Below are positions 50,647-60,157 of a stretch of DNA of 64,000 bases, piece after piece (position 1 is the first letter of the stretch; each line of letters begins with the position of its first letter). The notes beneath the pieces were generated by a model that saw nothing but the letters and a program-made list of their open reading frames with translations, was not told the DNA's origin and did no database searches. Location: positions 1 through 64,000 of the forward strand of contig NZ_JAGGQP010000026.1 in the NCBI RefSeq assembly GCF_018613235.1. Reading direction: 5' to 3'. The position numbers and the translations under genes were made by a program. The stretch comes from Bacillus sp. ISL-41 (GTDB taxonomy: Bacteria; Bacillota; Bacilli; Bacillales; Cytobacillaceae).

Positions 50647-51684
50647 ATGGATGATCGCAATTTTTTAAAAGAAGAATCTGCAGTGTTAAAGCAATATCCT
50701 ATCGATCCGTATTTTGCAGAGGATTTTGGCAAAGTGAAAAAAGTTTACACGAAATCGGGGACATTCGCTTTGAAAAAAATCCACCCGTATGAGGGGACAG
50801 ATTTTATCAAACATATCCAGCACCTTTATCAAAAAGGCTATAACAGGATTGTGCCAGTTTATCCGGCAAATGATGGACGATATGCTGTGCTGCATAAACA
50901 GTCCCTGTATTATTTAATGCCGTGGATTCCGAATGAGACAAGAGAGGACCAGTCTCAAAGACACCAGCAGCTGTTCAGGGAATTGGCGAGGATGCATACA
51001 TTGTCAGTCAAGGAACTGGAAATCAGTGCGGAAGTGAAGCAGGAGCATTATGAAAAGACGTTAAAAGAATGGGAAAAGGAAGAAGAATTCATTAATGGAT
51101 TCCTTGAAAGCTGTGAGAACAGAATATATATGTCCCCGTTTGAACTGACATTCTGCCTGTATTATATTCAGATTCGCCAGGCAATCCAGTTCGCCAAGCA
51201 TAAGCTGGAGACATGGAATGAAAAAACGAAGGAGCAAAAGAAAACGAGGACGGTCACGCTTCACGGTAAGGTCTCTCCTGAACATTTCCTGTTTGATGAA
51301 AGAGGATACGGGTATTTCATCAATTTTGAGCAGGCGAGGCAAGGGTCGCCAATCCAGGATTTACTCCCATTCCTGGCAAGGTCGCTGAAGACCCAGCCAA
51401 AGTATGGGGATGAAGTCATCGACTGGATTTATCTATATCTGAAATACTTTCCTTTCCGAGAGGATGAAATGCAGCTATTCATGAGTTATCTTGCCTTTCC
51501 GTCAGGCATTATCCGGGTTGCGGAGATGTACCATCAGCGCAAGACAGAAGTGGATGAAAGGAAGTTTGTCCAAAAACTGCAGCGACAATACTGGCTCTTG
51601 AGCAATACCGGTTATGTAGTGACCAAAATCGACGAAATGGAAAAACAAAAGGAGCAGGCAAAACAAGAAGGAGCCCAGAGCTAA
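50647..51684 (+). CDS. ysxE: Spore coat protein YsxE (CotS-type kinase-like fold)
   Basis: A 345-residue protein of the CotS/YutH family, which has an aminoglycoside-phosphotransferase-like fold. Visible family features are GTFALKKIHP near residue 38, YNRIVPVYPANDGRYAVLH, LHGKVSPEHFLFDERGYGYFINFEQA near residues 203-228 (the position of the kinase HxD loop), and a helical C terminus. The loop reads HGKVSPEHFLF, so catalysis is doubtful. In B. subtilis it is an inner spore-coat protein in the spoVID operon; here 453 bp separate the two. The ribosome binding site is weak. Confidence 0.87.
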   Translation: MDDRNFLKEESAVLKQYPIDPYFAEDFGKVKKVYTKSGTFALKKIHPYEGTDFIKHIQHLYQKGYNRIVPVYPANDGRYAVLHKQSLYYLMPWIPNETREDQSQRHQQLFRELARMHTLSVKELEISAEVKQEHYEKTLKEWEKEEEFINGFLESCENRIYMSPFELTFCLYYIQIRQAIQFAKHKLETWNEKTKEQKKTRTVTLHGKVSPEHFLFDERGYGYFINFEQARQGSPIQDLLPFLARSLKTQPKYGDEVIDWIYLYLKYFPFREDEMQLFMSYLAFPSGIIRVAEMYHQRKTEVDERKFVQKLQRQYWLLSNTGYVVTKIDEMEKQKEQAKQEGAQS

Positions 51685-51704
51685 ATGATGCTCTCAGGCT
51701 CCTT
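51668..51704. terminator. Hairpin spanning the ysxE stop codon
   Basis: AAGGAGCC-AGAGC pairs with GCTCT-GGCTCCTT; the ysxE stop codon lies in the loop and the stop of the convergent small gene touches the other end. It can serve as a compact bidirectional terminator, though T tracts are short. Confidence 0.6.
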
Positions 51705-51897
51705 AAATAATTTCGAATTTAATTGCAAGAGCAATTATGATGAATATCGATAACAGGAAGACATCAAATGTCGTCGGAAAAAACAGGGTTCGGATTCCCT
51801 GGAAAACACAAAAAGGAATAATGAGCTGAGCGCATACTGCTCGTGCCGTCCTCGCCCACCTCGGGAGTGTATAAGGATTATATCGTCGTCTCTTCAT
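51703..51897 (-). CDS. Small conserved-looking membrane protein
   Basis: A 64-residue protein beginning MKRRRYNPYTLPRWAR, followed by two hydrophobic helices (about residues 20-37 and 43-62). A strong ribosome binding site GGAGGGATAGCG precedes the ATG, which supports a real gene; an in-frame start six codons earlier lies ahead of that site. It is convergent with ysxE and divergent from the valS leader. I do not recognise a function. Confidence 0.6.
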   Translation of the reverse strand: MKRRRYNPYTLPRWARTARAVCAQLIIPFCVFQGIRTLFFPTTFDVFLLSIFIIIALAIKFEII

Positions 51898-52018
51898 CGC
51901 TATCCCTCCAAACATCAGGTATCCCTTTTTTTATTCTATGAGTGACAGACCCAAAAAGTGCTTATTGTTCGCACATCAAGGTGCAAAAAGTATAAAATAA
52001 TAAAAAATAGGAAATGAT

Positions 52019-52032
52019 GATTGACGTCAATC
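52019..52032. promoter_or_regulatory. Perfect 14-bp palindrome upstream of the valS leader
   Basis: GATTGACGTCAATC is a perfect palindrome in an AT-rich region about 50 bp before the T-box. It could be an operator or form a cruciform; I cannot assign a regulator. Confidence 0.35.
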
Positions 52033-52073
52033 CACTTTTTTGGGTAGTATATCTATTATACAAAACACATAAT

Positions 52074-52342
52074 AAAGCAAAGCTTTGACAGGGAAGAGTA
52101 CATGAGCAGCCAGCTTAAAGAGAGGGAGTCCATTAGCTGCGAGGACTTCTAAGCGGAACCATGGAAGGTCGCCCTTGAGCATCGCCTGGGAACGGAATAT
52201 TCTCACTAACAGGCGACGGTGAAGAACCGTTATCCATATTTGAGCCAGCAACCAAACTGTTTTTACCGTTGCTGGGAAAAAAGGTGGTACCGCGAACAAA
52301 CTCCATTCGTCCTTTTATGGCGAATGGAGTTTTTTATTTTTC
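52074..52342 (+). ncRNA. T-box leader, valine-specific (GTC specifier)
   Basis: A tRNA-sensing leader of valS. Stem I has AGAGAGGGAGTCC and GCTGCGAGGAC, the specifier region is GGAAGGTCGCC with GTC at 52168-52170, and the T-box sequence AAGGTGGTACCGCG lies at 52281. Uncharged tRNA-Val should favour antitermination and valyl-tRNA synthetase expression. Confidence 0.94.
52297..52342 (+). terminator. T-box-controlled terminator before valS
   Basis: AACTCCATTCG and CGAATGGAGTT form a perfect 11-bp stem, followed by TTTTTATTTTTC. Confidence 0.93.
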
Positions 52343-52372
52343 AAGGAAATGCATTGAATGGAGGAAAAACTG

Positions 52373-55012
52373 ATGGAAGAGAATTTATCTATGCCGACTA
52401 AATACGATCCGTCTTCAATTGAGCAGGGACGTTATGAATGGTGGATCAATGGTAAGTTTTTTGAAGCGAAGGATGACGAAACGAAAAAGCCTTATACAAT
52501 CGTGATTCCGCCGCCAAACGTAACTGGAAAGCTGCACCTAGGCCATGCGTGGGACACAGCGCTTCAGGATATCCTGACACGAATGAAGCGGATGCAGGGC
52601 TATGACGTACTATGGCTGCCGGGAATGGACCATGCGGGCATCGCGACACAGGCGAAGGTTGACGAGAAGCTGCGCAGCCAGGGCATCAATCGATACGAAC
52701 TGGGCCGTGAAAAATTCCTTGAGGAAGCATGGAAGTGGAAAGAGGAATACGCACAGCATATCCGTACACAATGGTCAAAGCTCGGATTGGGGCTAGATTA
52801 CAGCCGCGAGCGCTTCACATTGGATGAAGGTCTATCTAAGGCAGTAAAAGAAGTTTTCGTTTCTTTATACCGTAAAGGCCTGATCTACCGCGGCGAATAC
52901 ATCATTAACTGGGACCCTGCAGCGAAAACGGCCTTATCTGATATTGAGGTTATCCATAAAGATATCCAGGGTGCTTTCTACCACATGAGATATCCTCTGG
53001 CAGATGGCAGCGGCCACATCGAAATCGCAACAACAAGACCGGAAACAATGCTTGGCGATACTGCGGTTGCCGTTCATCCGGAAGATGACCGCTACAAGCA
53101 TTTGATCGGCAAAAGTGTTATTCTGCCAATCGTCGGCCGTGAAATTCCGATTGTAGGCGACGACTATGTTGATATGGAGTTCGGTTCAGGTGCTGTTAAA
53201 ATCACTCCTGCACATGACCCTAACGACTTTGAAATTGGCAACCGTCATAACCTTGAAAGAGTCCTTGTCATGAACGAAGATGGCTCGATGAACGCAAAAG
53301 CCGGCAAGTATCAGGGTATGGACCGTTTCGAATGCCGCAAGCAAATCGTCAAGGATCTTCAGGATGCTGGCGTACTGTTTAAAATTGAAGAGCACATGCA
53401 CTCAGTAGGACACTCTGAGCGCAGCGGAGCAGTAGTTGAGCCATATCTGTCAACTCAATGGTTCGTTAAAATGCAGCCGCTTGCTGACGAAGCAATCGCC
53501 CTTCAGAGTAAAGAAGAGAAGGTTAACTTCGTACCTGAGCGCTTCGAAAACACCTATATGCGATGGATGGAAAATATCCGTGACTGGTGTATTTCTCGTC
53601 AGCTTTGGTGGGGCCACCGGATTCCTGCCTGGTACCATAAAGAAACAGGCGAGGTATACGTTGACCACGAGCCGCCAGCAGACCCTGAAAATTGGGAACA
53701 GGATAATGACGTTCTTGATACATGGTTCAGTTCAGCACTTTGGCCATTCTCAACAATGGGCTGGCCGAATGAAGATGCAGCTGACTTCAAGCGTTACTAT
53801 CCAACAGACGCCCTTGTAACTGGATATGATATTATCGCTTTCTGGGTATCACGGATGATTTTCCAGGGACTTGAGTTCACAGGCCAAAGACCATTCAAAG
53901 ATGTTCTGATCCACGGACTCGTTCGTGCAGAAGATGGCCGTAAGATGAGTAAGTCACTAGGGAATGGTGTTGATCCGATGGATGTCATCGACCAGTACGG
54001 CGCTGATTCACTCCGCTACTTCCTGACAACAGGGGGCTCACCGGGGCAGGACCTTCGCTACAGCACAGAAAAGGTTGAAGCGACCTGGAACTTCGCAAAT
54101 AAAATCTGGAACGCATCACGTTTTGCCTTGATGAACATGAACGGCCTAAAGTATGAAGAAATTGATTTGAGCGGCGAGAAATCTGTTGCGGATAAGTGGA
54201 TTTTGACAAGGCTGAATGAAACAATCGAAACTGTTACAAGACTTTCAGACCGTTATGAGTTTGGTGAGGTTGGCCGAGCGCTATACAACTTCATCTGGGA
54301 TGATTTCTGTGATTGGTATATTGAAATGGCAAAACTTCCGCTATACGGCGAAGATGAAGCGGCCAAAAAGACGACAAGATCGATTCTTGCATACGTTCTT
54401 GATAACACAATGCGCCTGCTTCACCCATTCATGCCATTCATTACGGAAGAAATCTGGCAGAACCTTCCGCACGAAGGGGAATCCATCACAGTTGCAAGCT
54501 GGCCGCAGGTTGACCCGACTCTGACTGATAAGGAAGCAGCAGATGATATGAAGCTGCTGGTTGAAGTCATCCGTGCAGTAAGGAACATCCGCTCTGAGGT
54601 AAATACTCCGCTCAGCAAGAAGGTTGATATGTTCCTGAAGGCGAAGGATGAAAAGACATTAAGCATGCTTGAGAATAACCGCGGCTATATCGTCCGTTTC
54701 TGTAATCCAGAGAACCTGGAAATCGGGCTTGAAGTCAATGCTCCTGAAAAAGCGATGACAGCAGTTGCTACTGGACTTGAAATCATCATGCCGCTTGAAG
54801 GCCTGATCAACATCGACGAGGAAATCGCCCGTCTTCAGAAGGAAAAAGAGAAGCTCGATAAAGAAGTAGAACGTGTACAGAAGAAGCTTGCCAACGAAGG
54901 CTTCGTTAAAAAAGCTCCTGAGAAAGTCATTGAAGAGGAACGCGCAAAGGAAAAAGACTATCTGGAAAAACGTGCAGCAGTCGAAGCGCGCATTAATGAA
55001 CTGAGAAGCTAA
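52373..55012 (+). CDS. valS: Valyl-tRNA synthetase
   Basis: An 879-residue class I aminoacyl-tRNA synthetase. The HIGH-type motif is [14 protein letters not shown] near residue 45-58 and KMSKSLGN near residue 525. The CP1 editing domain holds [19 protein letters not shown], and the C-terminal coiled-coil arm (about residues 815-879) that binds tRNA-Val is evident. The ATG after GGAGGAAAAACTG is preferred over an in-frame ATG five codons upstream. Controlled by the valine T-box. Confidence 0.98.
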   Translation: MEENLSMPTKYDPSSIEQGRYEWWINGKFFEAKDDETKKPYTIVIPPPNVTGKLHLGHAWDTALQDILTRMKRMQGYDVLWLPGMDHAGIATQAKVDEKLRSQGINRYELGREKFLEEAWKWKEEYAQHIRTQWSKLGLGLDYSRERFTLDEGLSKAVKEVFVSLYRKGLIYRGEYIINWDPAAKTALSDIEVIHKDIQGAFYHMRYPLADGSGHIEIATTRPETMLGDTAVAVHPEDDRYKHLIGKSVILPIVGREIPIVGDDYVDMEFGSGAVKITPAHDPNDFEIGNRHNLERVLVMNEDGSMNAKAGKYQGMDRFECRKQIVKDLQDAGVLFKIEEHMHSVGHSERSGAVVEPYLSTQWFVKMQPLADEAIALQSKEEKVNFVPERFENTYMRWMENIRDWCISRQLWWGHRIPAWYHKETGEVYVDHEPPADPENWEQDNDVLDTWFSSALWPFSTMGWPNEDAADFKRYYPTDALVTGYDIIAFWVSRMIFQGLEFTGQRPFKDVLIHGLVRAEDGRKMSKSLGNGVDPMDVIDQYGADSLRYFLTTGGSPGQDLRYSTEKVEATWNFANKIWNASRFALMNMNGLKYEEIDLSGEKSVADKWILTRLNETIETVTRLSDRYEFGEVGRALYNFIWDDFCDWYIEMAKLPLYGEDEAAKKTTRSILAYVLDNTMRLLHPFMPFITEEIWQNLPHEGESITVASWPQVDPTLTDKEAADDMKLLVEVIRAVRNIRSEVNTPLSKKVDMFLKAKDEKTLSMLENNRGYIVRFCNPENLEIGLEVNAPEKAMTAVATGLEIIMPLEGLINIDEEIARLQKEKEKLDKEVERVQKKLANEGFVKKAPEKVIEEERAKEKDYLEKRAAVEARINELRS

Positions 55013-55031
55013 TTATTATAGATAAAAATTT

Positions 55032-55062
55032 GAAGGCGAACCAGAGGTGGTTCGTCTTCATC
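55032..55062 (+). terminator. Hairpin between valS and folC
   Basis: GAAGGCGAACCA and TGGTTCGTCTTC form a 12-bp stem with one G-T pair. The trailing tract (ATCTTG) is poor, so read-through into folC is likely. Confidence 0.6.
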
Positions 55063-55081
55063 TTGAATTGAGGTGTGTTTT

Positions 55082-56395
55082 ATGTTTAATACATATGAAC
55101 AGGCAATTGATTGGATCCATGCAAGGCTGCGTCTAGGAATAAAGCCAGGACTTTCAAGGATGGAATGGATGCTTGAAAGGCTGGATCATCCTGAAAGAAG
55201 GATCAAAACCATCCATGTCGGCGGCACGAATGGGAAAGGTTCGACAGTCACATTCCTGCGATCCATCCTGCAGACAGCAGGATACAGGGTCGGTACGTTT
55301 ACTTCGCCATATTTTGAACAATTCAATGAACGGATCAGCATCAATGGCCAGCCGATCAGTGACCAAGAATTGGTAGAATTGACGAATGCGATTAAGCCGC
55401 TTGCTGACGAACTGGATCATACGGAGTTGGGCGGACCGACTGAATTCGAAGTGATTACTGCGATGTCGCTCTATTATTTTGCAAAGATGTCACCTGTAGA
55501 TGTTGTCATTTATGAGGTAGGACTTGGCGGCCGCTTCGATTCGACCAATGTCATTCACCCGCTGCTATCGATCATCACTAGTATCGGTCTCGATCACACG
55601 GCAATCCTGGGGGATACATATGAACAAATAGCTTTTGAAAAAGCAGGAATCATCAAAAACGGTGTAAGCGTCATTACTGGAGTCAAGCAGCCTGAAGCAC
55701 TGGATGTCATCAGAACAAAAGCACTTGAAGGAAAGTCCCCCATGTACCATCTTGGAGATGAATTCACAGCAGGCTCAAGAGAGTCCTTAGAGCGAGGAGA
55801 AGAATTTTCGTTTTCAAGCATGTTCGGCCAGCTTCAGAACCTAAAAACTTCAATGATCGGTTCCTATCAGGTAGACAATGCCGCCTGTGCTGTAATGGCC
55901 AGCCAGGTCCTTGCAAACTACTATTCATTTATGATCGAGGAAGAGCACATCAGGGAAGGGCTGCTTCAAGCCTACTGGCCCGGTCGGCTTGAAGTATTAA
56001 GTGAAAATCCTTTAGTCCTGATTGATGGTGCTCATAATGAAGAAGGAATAAATGCATTGGCAGGTGAAATAAGTTCGCGATTTGCCGATAAAAGGATTAG
56101 TATCCTATTTGCAGCTCTGAAGGATAAGAAGTTAGACAAGATGATTGCAACTCTTGAAGAAGCTGCCGACCAGCTGACTTTCACAACATTCGACTTCCCT
56201 CGGGCAGCTTCTGCGGAAGAACTATTGGAAGTTGGAAGCAATAAGGTAAATAACAATCTCGCAGTCGATTATCAAGACTTTCTCTCTGTGAAAATAAATG
56301 AATTAAAAGTAGATGAAATTCTAATTGTCACGGGCTCTCTTTACTTTTTATCAGAAGCAAAGCCTTTTATTGTAAACGTGTTGAAAAATAAATAA
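55082..56395 (+). CDS. folC: Folylpolyglutamate synthase / dihydrofolate synthase
   Basis: A 437-residue Mur-ligase-family enzyme adding glutamates to folates. The ATP loop is VGGTNGKGSTVTFL near residue 47, the family segment TSPYFEQFNERISINGQPI follows, and VIYEVGLGGRFDSTNV and IDGAHNEEGINAL mark the central and C-terminal domains. The ATG behind GAGGTG is used, with an in-frame start three codons earlier. valS-folC order is as in B. subtilis, where comC follows; here comC is absent at this point. Confidence 0.96.
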   Translation: MFNTYEQAIDWIHARLRLGIKPGLSRMEWMLERLDHPERRIKTIHVGGTNGKGSTVTFLRSILQTAGYRVGTFTSPYFEQFNERISINGQPISDQELVELTNAIKPLADELDHTELGGPTEFEVITAMSLYYFAKMSPVDVVIYEVGLGGRFDSTNVIHPLLSIITSIGLDHTAILGDTYEQIAFEKAGIIKNGVSVITGVKQPEALDVIRTKALEGKSPMYHLGDEFTAGSRESLERGEEFSFSSMFGQLQNLKTSMIGSYQVDNAACAVMASQVLANYYSFMIEEEHIREGLLQAYWPGRLEVLSENPLVLIDGAHNEEGINALAGEISSRFADKRISILFAALKDKKLDKMIATLEEAADQLTFTTFDFPRAASAEELLEVGSNKVNNNLAVDYQDFLSVKINELKVDEILIVTGSLYFLSEAKPFIVNVLKNK

Positions 56396-56479
56396 GAAAA
56401 TTATGACATTCGACAAAAAGTTTGCTAAACTATAAAAAAAGTGTGACTTTTTACCTAGTAAGGAGGTGGATAGATAAAG

Positions 56480-58195
56480 ATGACTCCAATGATCAAAAAA
56501 TCAATATGGTTCAGCTGGCTCCTGATCGTTCCGGTTGGACTCTGGCTGACCTATCAAGTCTATCCGCCTCCCAATAATATTTCTCTATTGGAAGTATTCA
56601 CCTTTCTGGTCTTAATGTCTGTTGTGGCTTCCATGCCTATGGTCGTCAATAATACGCCGATTTTCCTCATCCAGTGGGTTTCGCTCGCTGTATTCCTGTC
56701 ATACGGGATTTTCGTAGAAATGGTTTTAATGCAAATTTCGGTCCTAATCCTTTTAATGAGGCTCAGGGTACAAAAATCTGATATCTACAGGTTTCCTCTG
56801 AATTCATTAATGTTCTTCATCGTTTCATTAGTGAGCGGATTGTTATTTTACGCACTGGGCGGAGCGCATGGCGCGCATTTGGCTGACGATCCATATACTT
56901 ATATTTTGGGAACGGTATATGGCATCAGCAATTATAGTGTGAATACTTTATTCCTGATATTGCTGCAAGCAGTCGTCCTAAAACTGAAGGGACCTTACTT
57001 CGGTAAAGATTTCATTTGGGAAACCGTTACGACATTGATTACATTCCCTATAGGCTTCATACTATATGAACTATACCATAGTGGGATGGGGCTCTATTCC
57101 TTACTGTTTGTCGGGATTCCTTTCGCGAGTCTGTCTATCATACTCAGTCTCTATTACTCAAGCGGAAAGGTGAACCATTTTTTACAAAGTGCCGCAGAGA
57201 TTGGCCATCAGCTGGCTGAGAGACTGAAGCCCAATGATGTTCTTGATCTATTTGTTCAAAAAGTGATTGAGATGCTTCCGGTTGACTATGCCTACATTTT
57301 GGATGTGGTGGATGACAGGGAACTGAAACTGATCCATAAGGTGGAATTTGGGGAAGTAATGGATCCTGTAGCCGAGCCGCTTGGAAAAGGTAAAGGAATT
57401 AGCGGTCTTGTATGGGCTGAGAAAAAGCCTGTACTTTTCCATTCGAAAAAACAATGGAAACATATAAATTCAGGCTATATTCCAGCAGGTGCCGAAAGTA
57501 TCCTCGGTGTGCCGATCGTCAGGAACAACCAGGTGATCGGTGTCCTTGTCCTGGCCGCAAACAAAAAGAGGGCATTCGAAAAATCACAGCTGATGATCAT
57601 CGATATCCTGTGTTCCCACTTTGCAATTGCCGTGGAGAATGCAAGGCACCATGAAAAGACGAAGGAATACAGCGAACGCTGCGCATTGACCGGGCTATAT
57701 AATTATCGTTACTTTGAAAACATGCTGAGCTTAGAATTCGGAAAATTACAAAAAGGCGAAAGACACCTTTTGTCCCTGATCCTGCTCGATATCGACCACT
57801 TCAAATCCGTCAACGATACATATGGTCACCAAAGCGGAAATGAAATTTTAATCGAGCTTGCTGAACGGCTCAGGGAAAGAATCGGCCATATTGGCACAGT
57901 TGCCAGATACGGCGGGGAAGAGTTTGTGATCCTGCTGCCTGACATGATGAAAGGCGATGCCCTTAAACTGGCAGAACAAATCAGGCTGTTGATCGCCGAA
58001 AATCCCTTCACACTGCTGCAATCAATGGATGAAGAAGGAAAGCAGCTCCTGGTCCATATCACCGCGTCAATCGGTGTGGCAGCTGCCCCGCAGGACGCCG
58101 ATGACTCACTCGCATTGATCAGGCATGCTGACAGGGCTTTGTATGTGGGTGCGAAAAGATCCGGACGGAATCGGGTTGCGGAATATGTGAAATAA
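56480..58195 (+). CDS. Membrane-bound diguanylate cyclase with GAF and GGDEF domains
   Basis: A 571-residue protein with about six or seven N-terminal membrane helices (residues 1-215), a GAF domain (about residues 235-385; GISGLVWAEKKPVLFHSKK, ESILGVPIVRNNQVIGVLVL) and a C-terminal GGDEF domain (about residues 400-571). The active-site loop reads RYGGEEF near residue 478 and DIDHFKSVNDTYGHQSGNEIL is intact, so it should make c-di-GMP. The inhibitory I-site RxxD, expected five residues before GGEEF, is missing (GHIG). It stands between folC and the pilus genes; the input signal is unknown. Confidence 0.9.
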   Translation: MTPMIKKSIWFSWLLIVPVGLWLTYQVYPPPNNISLLEVFTFLVLMSVVASMPMVVNNTPIFLIQWVSLAVFLSYGIFVEMVLMQISVLILLMRLRVQKSDIYRFPLNSLMFFIVSLVSGLLFYALGGAHGAHLADDPYTYILGTVYGISNYSVNTLFLILLQAVVLKLKGPYFGKDFIWETVTTLITFPIGFILYELYHSGMGLYSLLFVGIPFASLSIILSLYYSSGKVNHFLQSAAEIGHQLAERLKPNDVLDLFVQKVIEMLPVDYAYILDVVDDRELKLIHKVEFGEVMDPVAEPLGKGKGISGLVWAEKKPVLFHSKKQWKHINSGYIPAGAESILGVPIVRNNQVIGVLVLAANKKRAFEKSQLMIIDILCSHFAIAVENARHHEKTKEYSERCALTGLYNYRYFENMLSLEFGKLQKGERHLLSLILLDIDHFKSVNDTYGHQSGNEILIELAERLRERIGHIGTVARYGGEEFVILLPDMMKGDALKLAEQIRLLIAENPFTLLQSMDEEGKQLLVHITASIGVAAAPQDADDSLALIRHADRALYVGAKRSGRNRVAEYVK

Positions 58196-58232
58196 ACAAG
58201 GCTGACCCAGTTTGGGTCAGCCTTGTTGTTTT
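58194..58232. terminator. Bidirectional terminator between the cyclase and the prepilin genes
   Basis: AACAAGGCTGACCCA and TGGGTCAGCCTTGTT form a perfect 15-bp stem with a three-base loop. T-rich sequence follows on the plus side and A-rich sequence precedes it, serving both convergent units. Confidence 0.93.
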
Positions 58233-59151
58233 AATATTTAACTTCTATACCATTGTCAGGGTCAATGGACCATTCATTGTCTAGTATTGGCTTAGGGCAG
58301 CTATCGGTATCGCCACCATCGAATGAAGGGTATTCAACAATATTTTGATTCACTATTCTGTACGGTGTACCTAAAATACAGATTTTTGCCTTATTTGCTT
58401 TTAAATCTTTTACCTCTCCGGTGAATATGGCATCACCATACACGATGATGGTATCTCCCCCTTTTAGCGTAACACTTGAATGAAAGAAGGCATCTCCTCT
58501 GATGATTAAGGAAGAAGTACCTCTTAGAGTGACTGTTTTTTTGAAAAAAGTGGAGCCAGGGAAAGTCTCAGTATGTTTTTTTCCGCCATGGAAGTCAAAA
58601 TCTTCCCATACAACATAATCATATTCATCCTCATTTGTGGCTAAATCACCATCGAGAGAATCTTTGTTTTTGAAAATCGTAAGTGTACCTTGGAGTTCCT
58701 TTTCCTCATTATCTGTTAATCCTTTGCTGTCGAAAGTTAATGAAATCTTCCCATTATGTGTAGTGATGACTGGATTCGAGATTTCATACGAATTGGCTCC
58801 ATCAACAGCCAGTGGCAAGTAGGCATTCTTTCCAACTTCATCCGACAATACCTTAATGAACACATCGTCATAATCAGGAACATTAAGATTTGGATTCTCA
58901 CTCAATAAATCGAGAGCTTTTTGTACTGCCTGATCCGCTTCAGCATTTGCGTTTTTTACAATCCTGGTCAGCAGCGCCTCATAATGTGCTACACCCATTT
59001 CGGCAAGGTCAGTGGCTCGATTGATTTCGTCAGTCTTGTTGAACTGCTTTCTGGCAGAAAGGGCCATTCCACTCAAGGATAGGGCGAAGGTGAAGGTGAT
59101 GGTGATAATCAGCAAAACCAGGACTAGCGCATAGCCTTTTTCATTTTTCAT
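58231..59151 (-). CDS. PilX-like pilus assembly protein / large minor pilin-like protein
   Basis: A 306-residue protein with a short cytoplasmic N-terminal (KNEKGYALVLVLLIITITFTFALSLSGMAL), that is, a glycine followed by one hydrophobic helix as in PilX-type pilus components; the residue at +5 after the glycine is not a clear Glu. The exported part ends in a beta-rich, repetitive region (about residues 190-270) with motifs such as LIIRGDAFFHSSVTLKGGDTIIVYGDA-like strands, suggesting a stacked beta-helix. The ATG follows AGGAGGGAATGTG. It is the third gene of the minus-strand unit. Role at the pilus tip or in assembly is inferred. Confidence 0.7.
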   Translation of the reverse strand: MKNEKGYALVLVLLIITITFTFALSLSGMALSARKQFNKTDEINRATDLAEMGVAHYEALLTRIVKNANAEADQAVQKALDLLSENPNLNVPDYDDVFIKVLSDEVGKNAYLPLAVDGANSYEISNPVITTHNGKISLTFDSKGLTDNEEKELQGTLTIFKNKDSLDGDLATNEDEYDYVVWEDFDFHGGKKHTETFPGSTFFKKTVTLRGTSSLIIRGDAFFHSSVTLKGGDTIIVYGDAIFTGEVKDLKANKAKICILGTPYRIVNQNIVEYPSFDGGDTDSCPKPILDNEWSIDPDNGIEVKY

Positions 59152-59162
59152 CACATTCCCTC

Positions 59163-59594
59163 CTAATATCTTTTAATCATTGTTTCTATTTCATAGGTTT
59201 GTCCGGTGTTGTCTTTGAGAATTAACTGGATCGATAAAGGACTGTTTGAATAGATTACTTTTTCACCAGTAAAAGCCTCAGGGTTTGAAGAACCCGCCAT
59301 GATTTGCAGTGAATATCTGTCATCGCCCAGGATTTGCTCGCTGGCATTCACCCCAATTTTTGCAGTTTGCTCCGCTGCATTGTAGTCGATCATATACTCA
59401 TCGTACTTCAAATGATATTGCTTGATAGTAGAGATAATCAGGTTTGCTGCCTGATCCATATTATTTTTTTCCGAAATCTGATTATAGTTTTTATTGAATC
59501 CGAAGAAAACTCCATAAATAAGAGCAGAGGCGACAAAAAGGATCGAAATCGCAGCAAGCAGTTCATATAATGTGAATCCACGTTGATCTTTCAA
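59163..59594 (-). CDS. Type IV prepilin-like protein
   Basis: A 143-residue protein with a class III prepilin signal: a short charged leader (KDQRG) and the cleavage/methylation region GFTLYELLAAISILFVASALIYG, with Glu at position +5. The remaining domain is small and soluble. A prepilin peptidase would cut after the glycine. Four nucleotides separate it from the upstream gene and 11 from the downstream gene, so the three prepilin-like genes form one operon. Probably a minor pilin. Confidence 0.85.
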   Translation of the reverse strand: MKDQRGFTLYELLAAISILFVASALIYGVFFGFNKNYNQISEKNNMDQAANLIISTIKQYHLKYDEYMIDYNAAEQTAKIGVNASEQILGDDRYSLQIMAGSSNPEAFTGEKVIYSNSPLSIQLILKDNTGQTYEIETMIKRY

Positions 59595-59598
59595 GATA

Positions 59599-60015
59599 TC
59601 ACCTTCTTATATATGTAAAAGTCCTTGAAGTACTGTCTGGGTTGTTTCGATCTTGCACAGATACTTCCACGCGAACTAACCCTTCTTCACCATTATTGAA
59701 ACTGACGGAAATGTTATGTGTGCCATCAAATGTACGATCCAATAGTCCCGCCAAGTTATCCTCATTGAGGGTGCATGGAAGACTCGGACATTCAGTGCTA
59801 GTGCTCAGTTTATCCCTGGTCAGCTTCACTTCTATTAAATTCACTATTTGCTGGACTGTCTGGGTTGTACTGATTTTGTCTTCATTTTTTTTCACAAACA
59901 TTGCTGATTGTGTAAAAAAGCCAGCAAAAGATGTAAGAACTATTACAAGCAGTACAATTGACAGCAAAACTTCCAGCAAGGTGATTCCGCTTTGGTCATC
60001 CAACTTTTTGCCCAA
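59599..60015 (-). CDS. Type IV prepilin-like protein (PilV/GspI-like)
   Basis: A 138-residue protein with leader GKKLDDQSG and the prepilin motif GITLLEVLLSIVLLVIVL, Glu at +5. Two cysteines (ECPSLPC) near residue 85 may form a disulfide in the exported domain. The TTG start lies seven bases after GGAGGAG; an out-of-frame ATG lies between them. It is the first gene of the minus-strand prepilin operon. Confidence 0.82.
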   Translation of the reverse strand: MGKKLDDQSGITLLEVLLSIVLLVIVLTSFAGFFTQSAMFVKKNEDKISTTQTVQQIVNLIEVKLTRDKLSTSTECPSLPCTLNEDNLAGLLDRTFDGTHNISVSFNNGEEGLVRVEVSVQDRNNPDSTSRTFTYIRR

Positions 60016-60051
60016 GTCATTGCTCCTCCGTCTATTAAATCTATTGGTTTT

Positions 60052-60083
60052 ATTATACAATATAAGAGAGTGAAATTTGTCAA
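60052..60083 (-). promoter_or_regulatory. Putative promoter of the prepilin operon
   Basis: On the minus strand TTGACA (60083-60078) is followed by TATAAT (60057-60052). Both hexamers are perfect, but the spacer is 20 nt; with a 17-nt spacer the -10 would be TTGTAT. Strength is therefore uncertain and an activator may be needed. Confidence 0.5.
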
Positions 60084-60157
60084 AATATAAGATGATAGAC
60101 TGATATATTGCGGAATTTTGTAAAAAGCAACAAATACCAACAGCGTGGAGTGAGACA

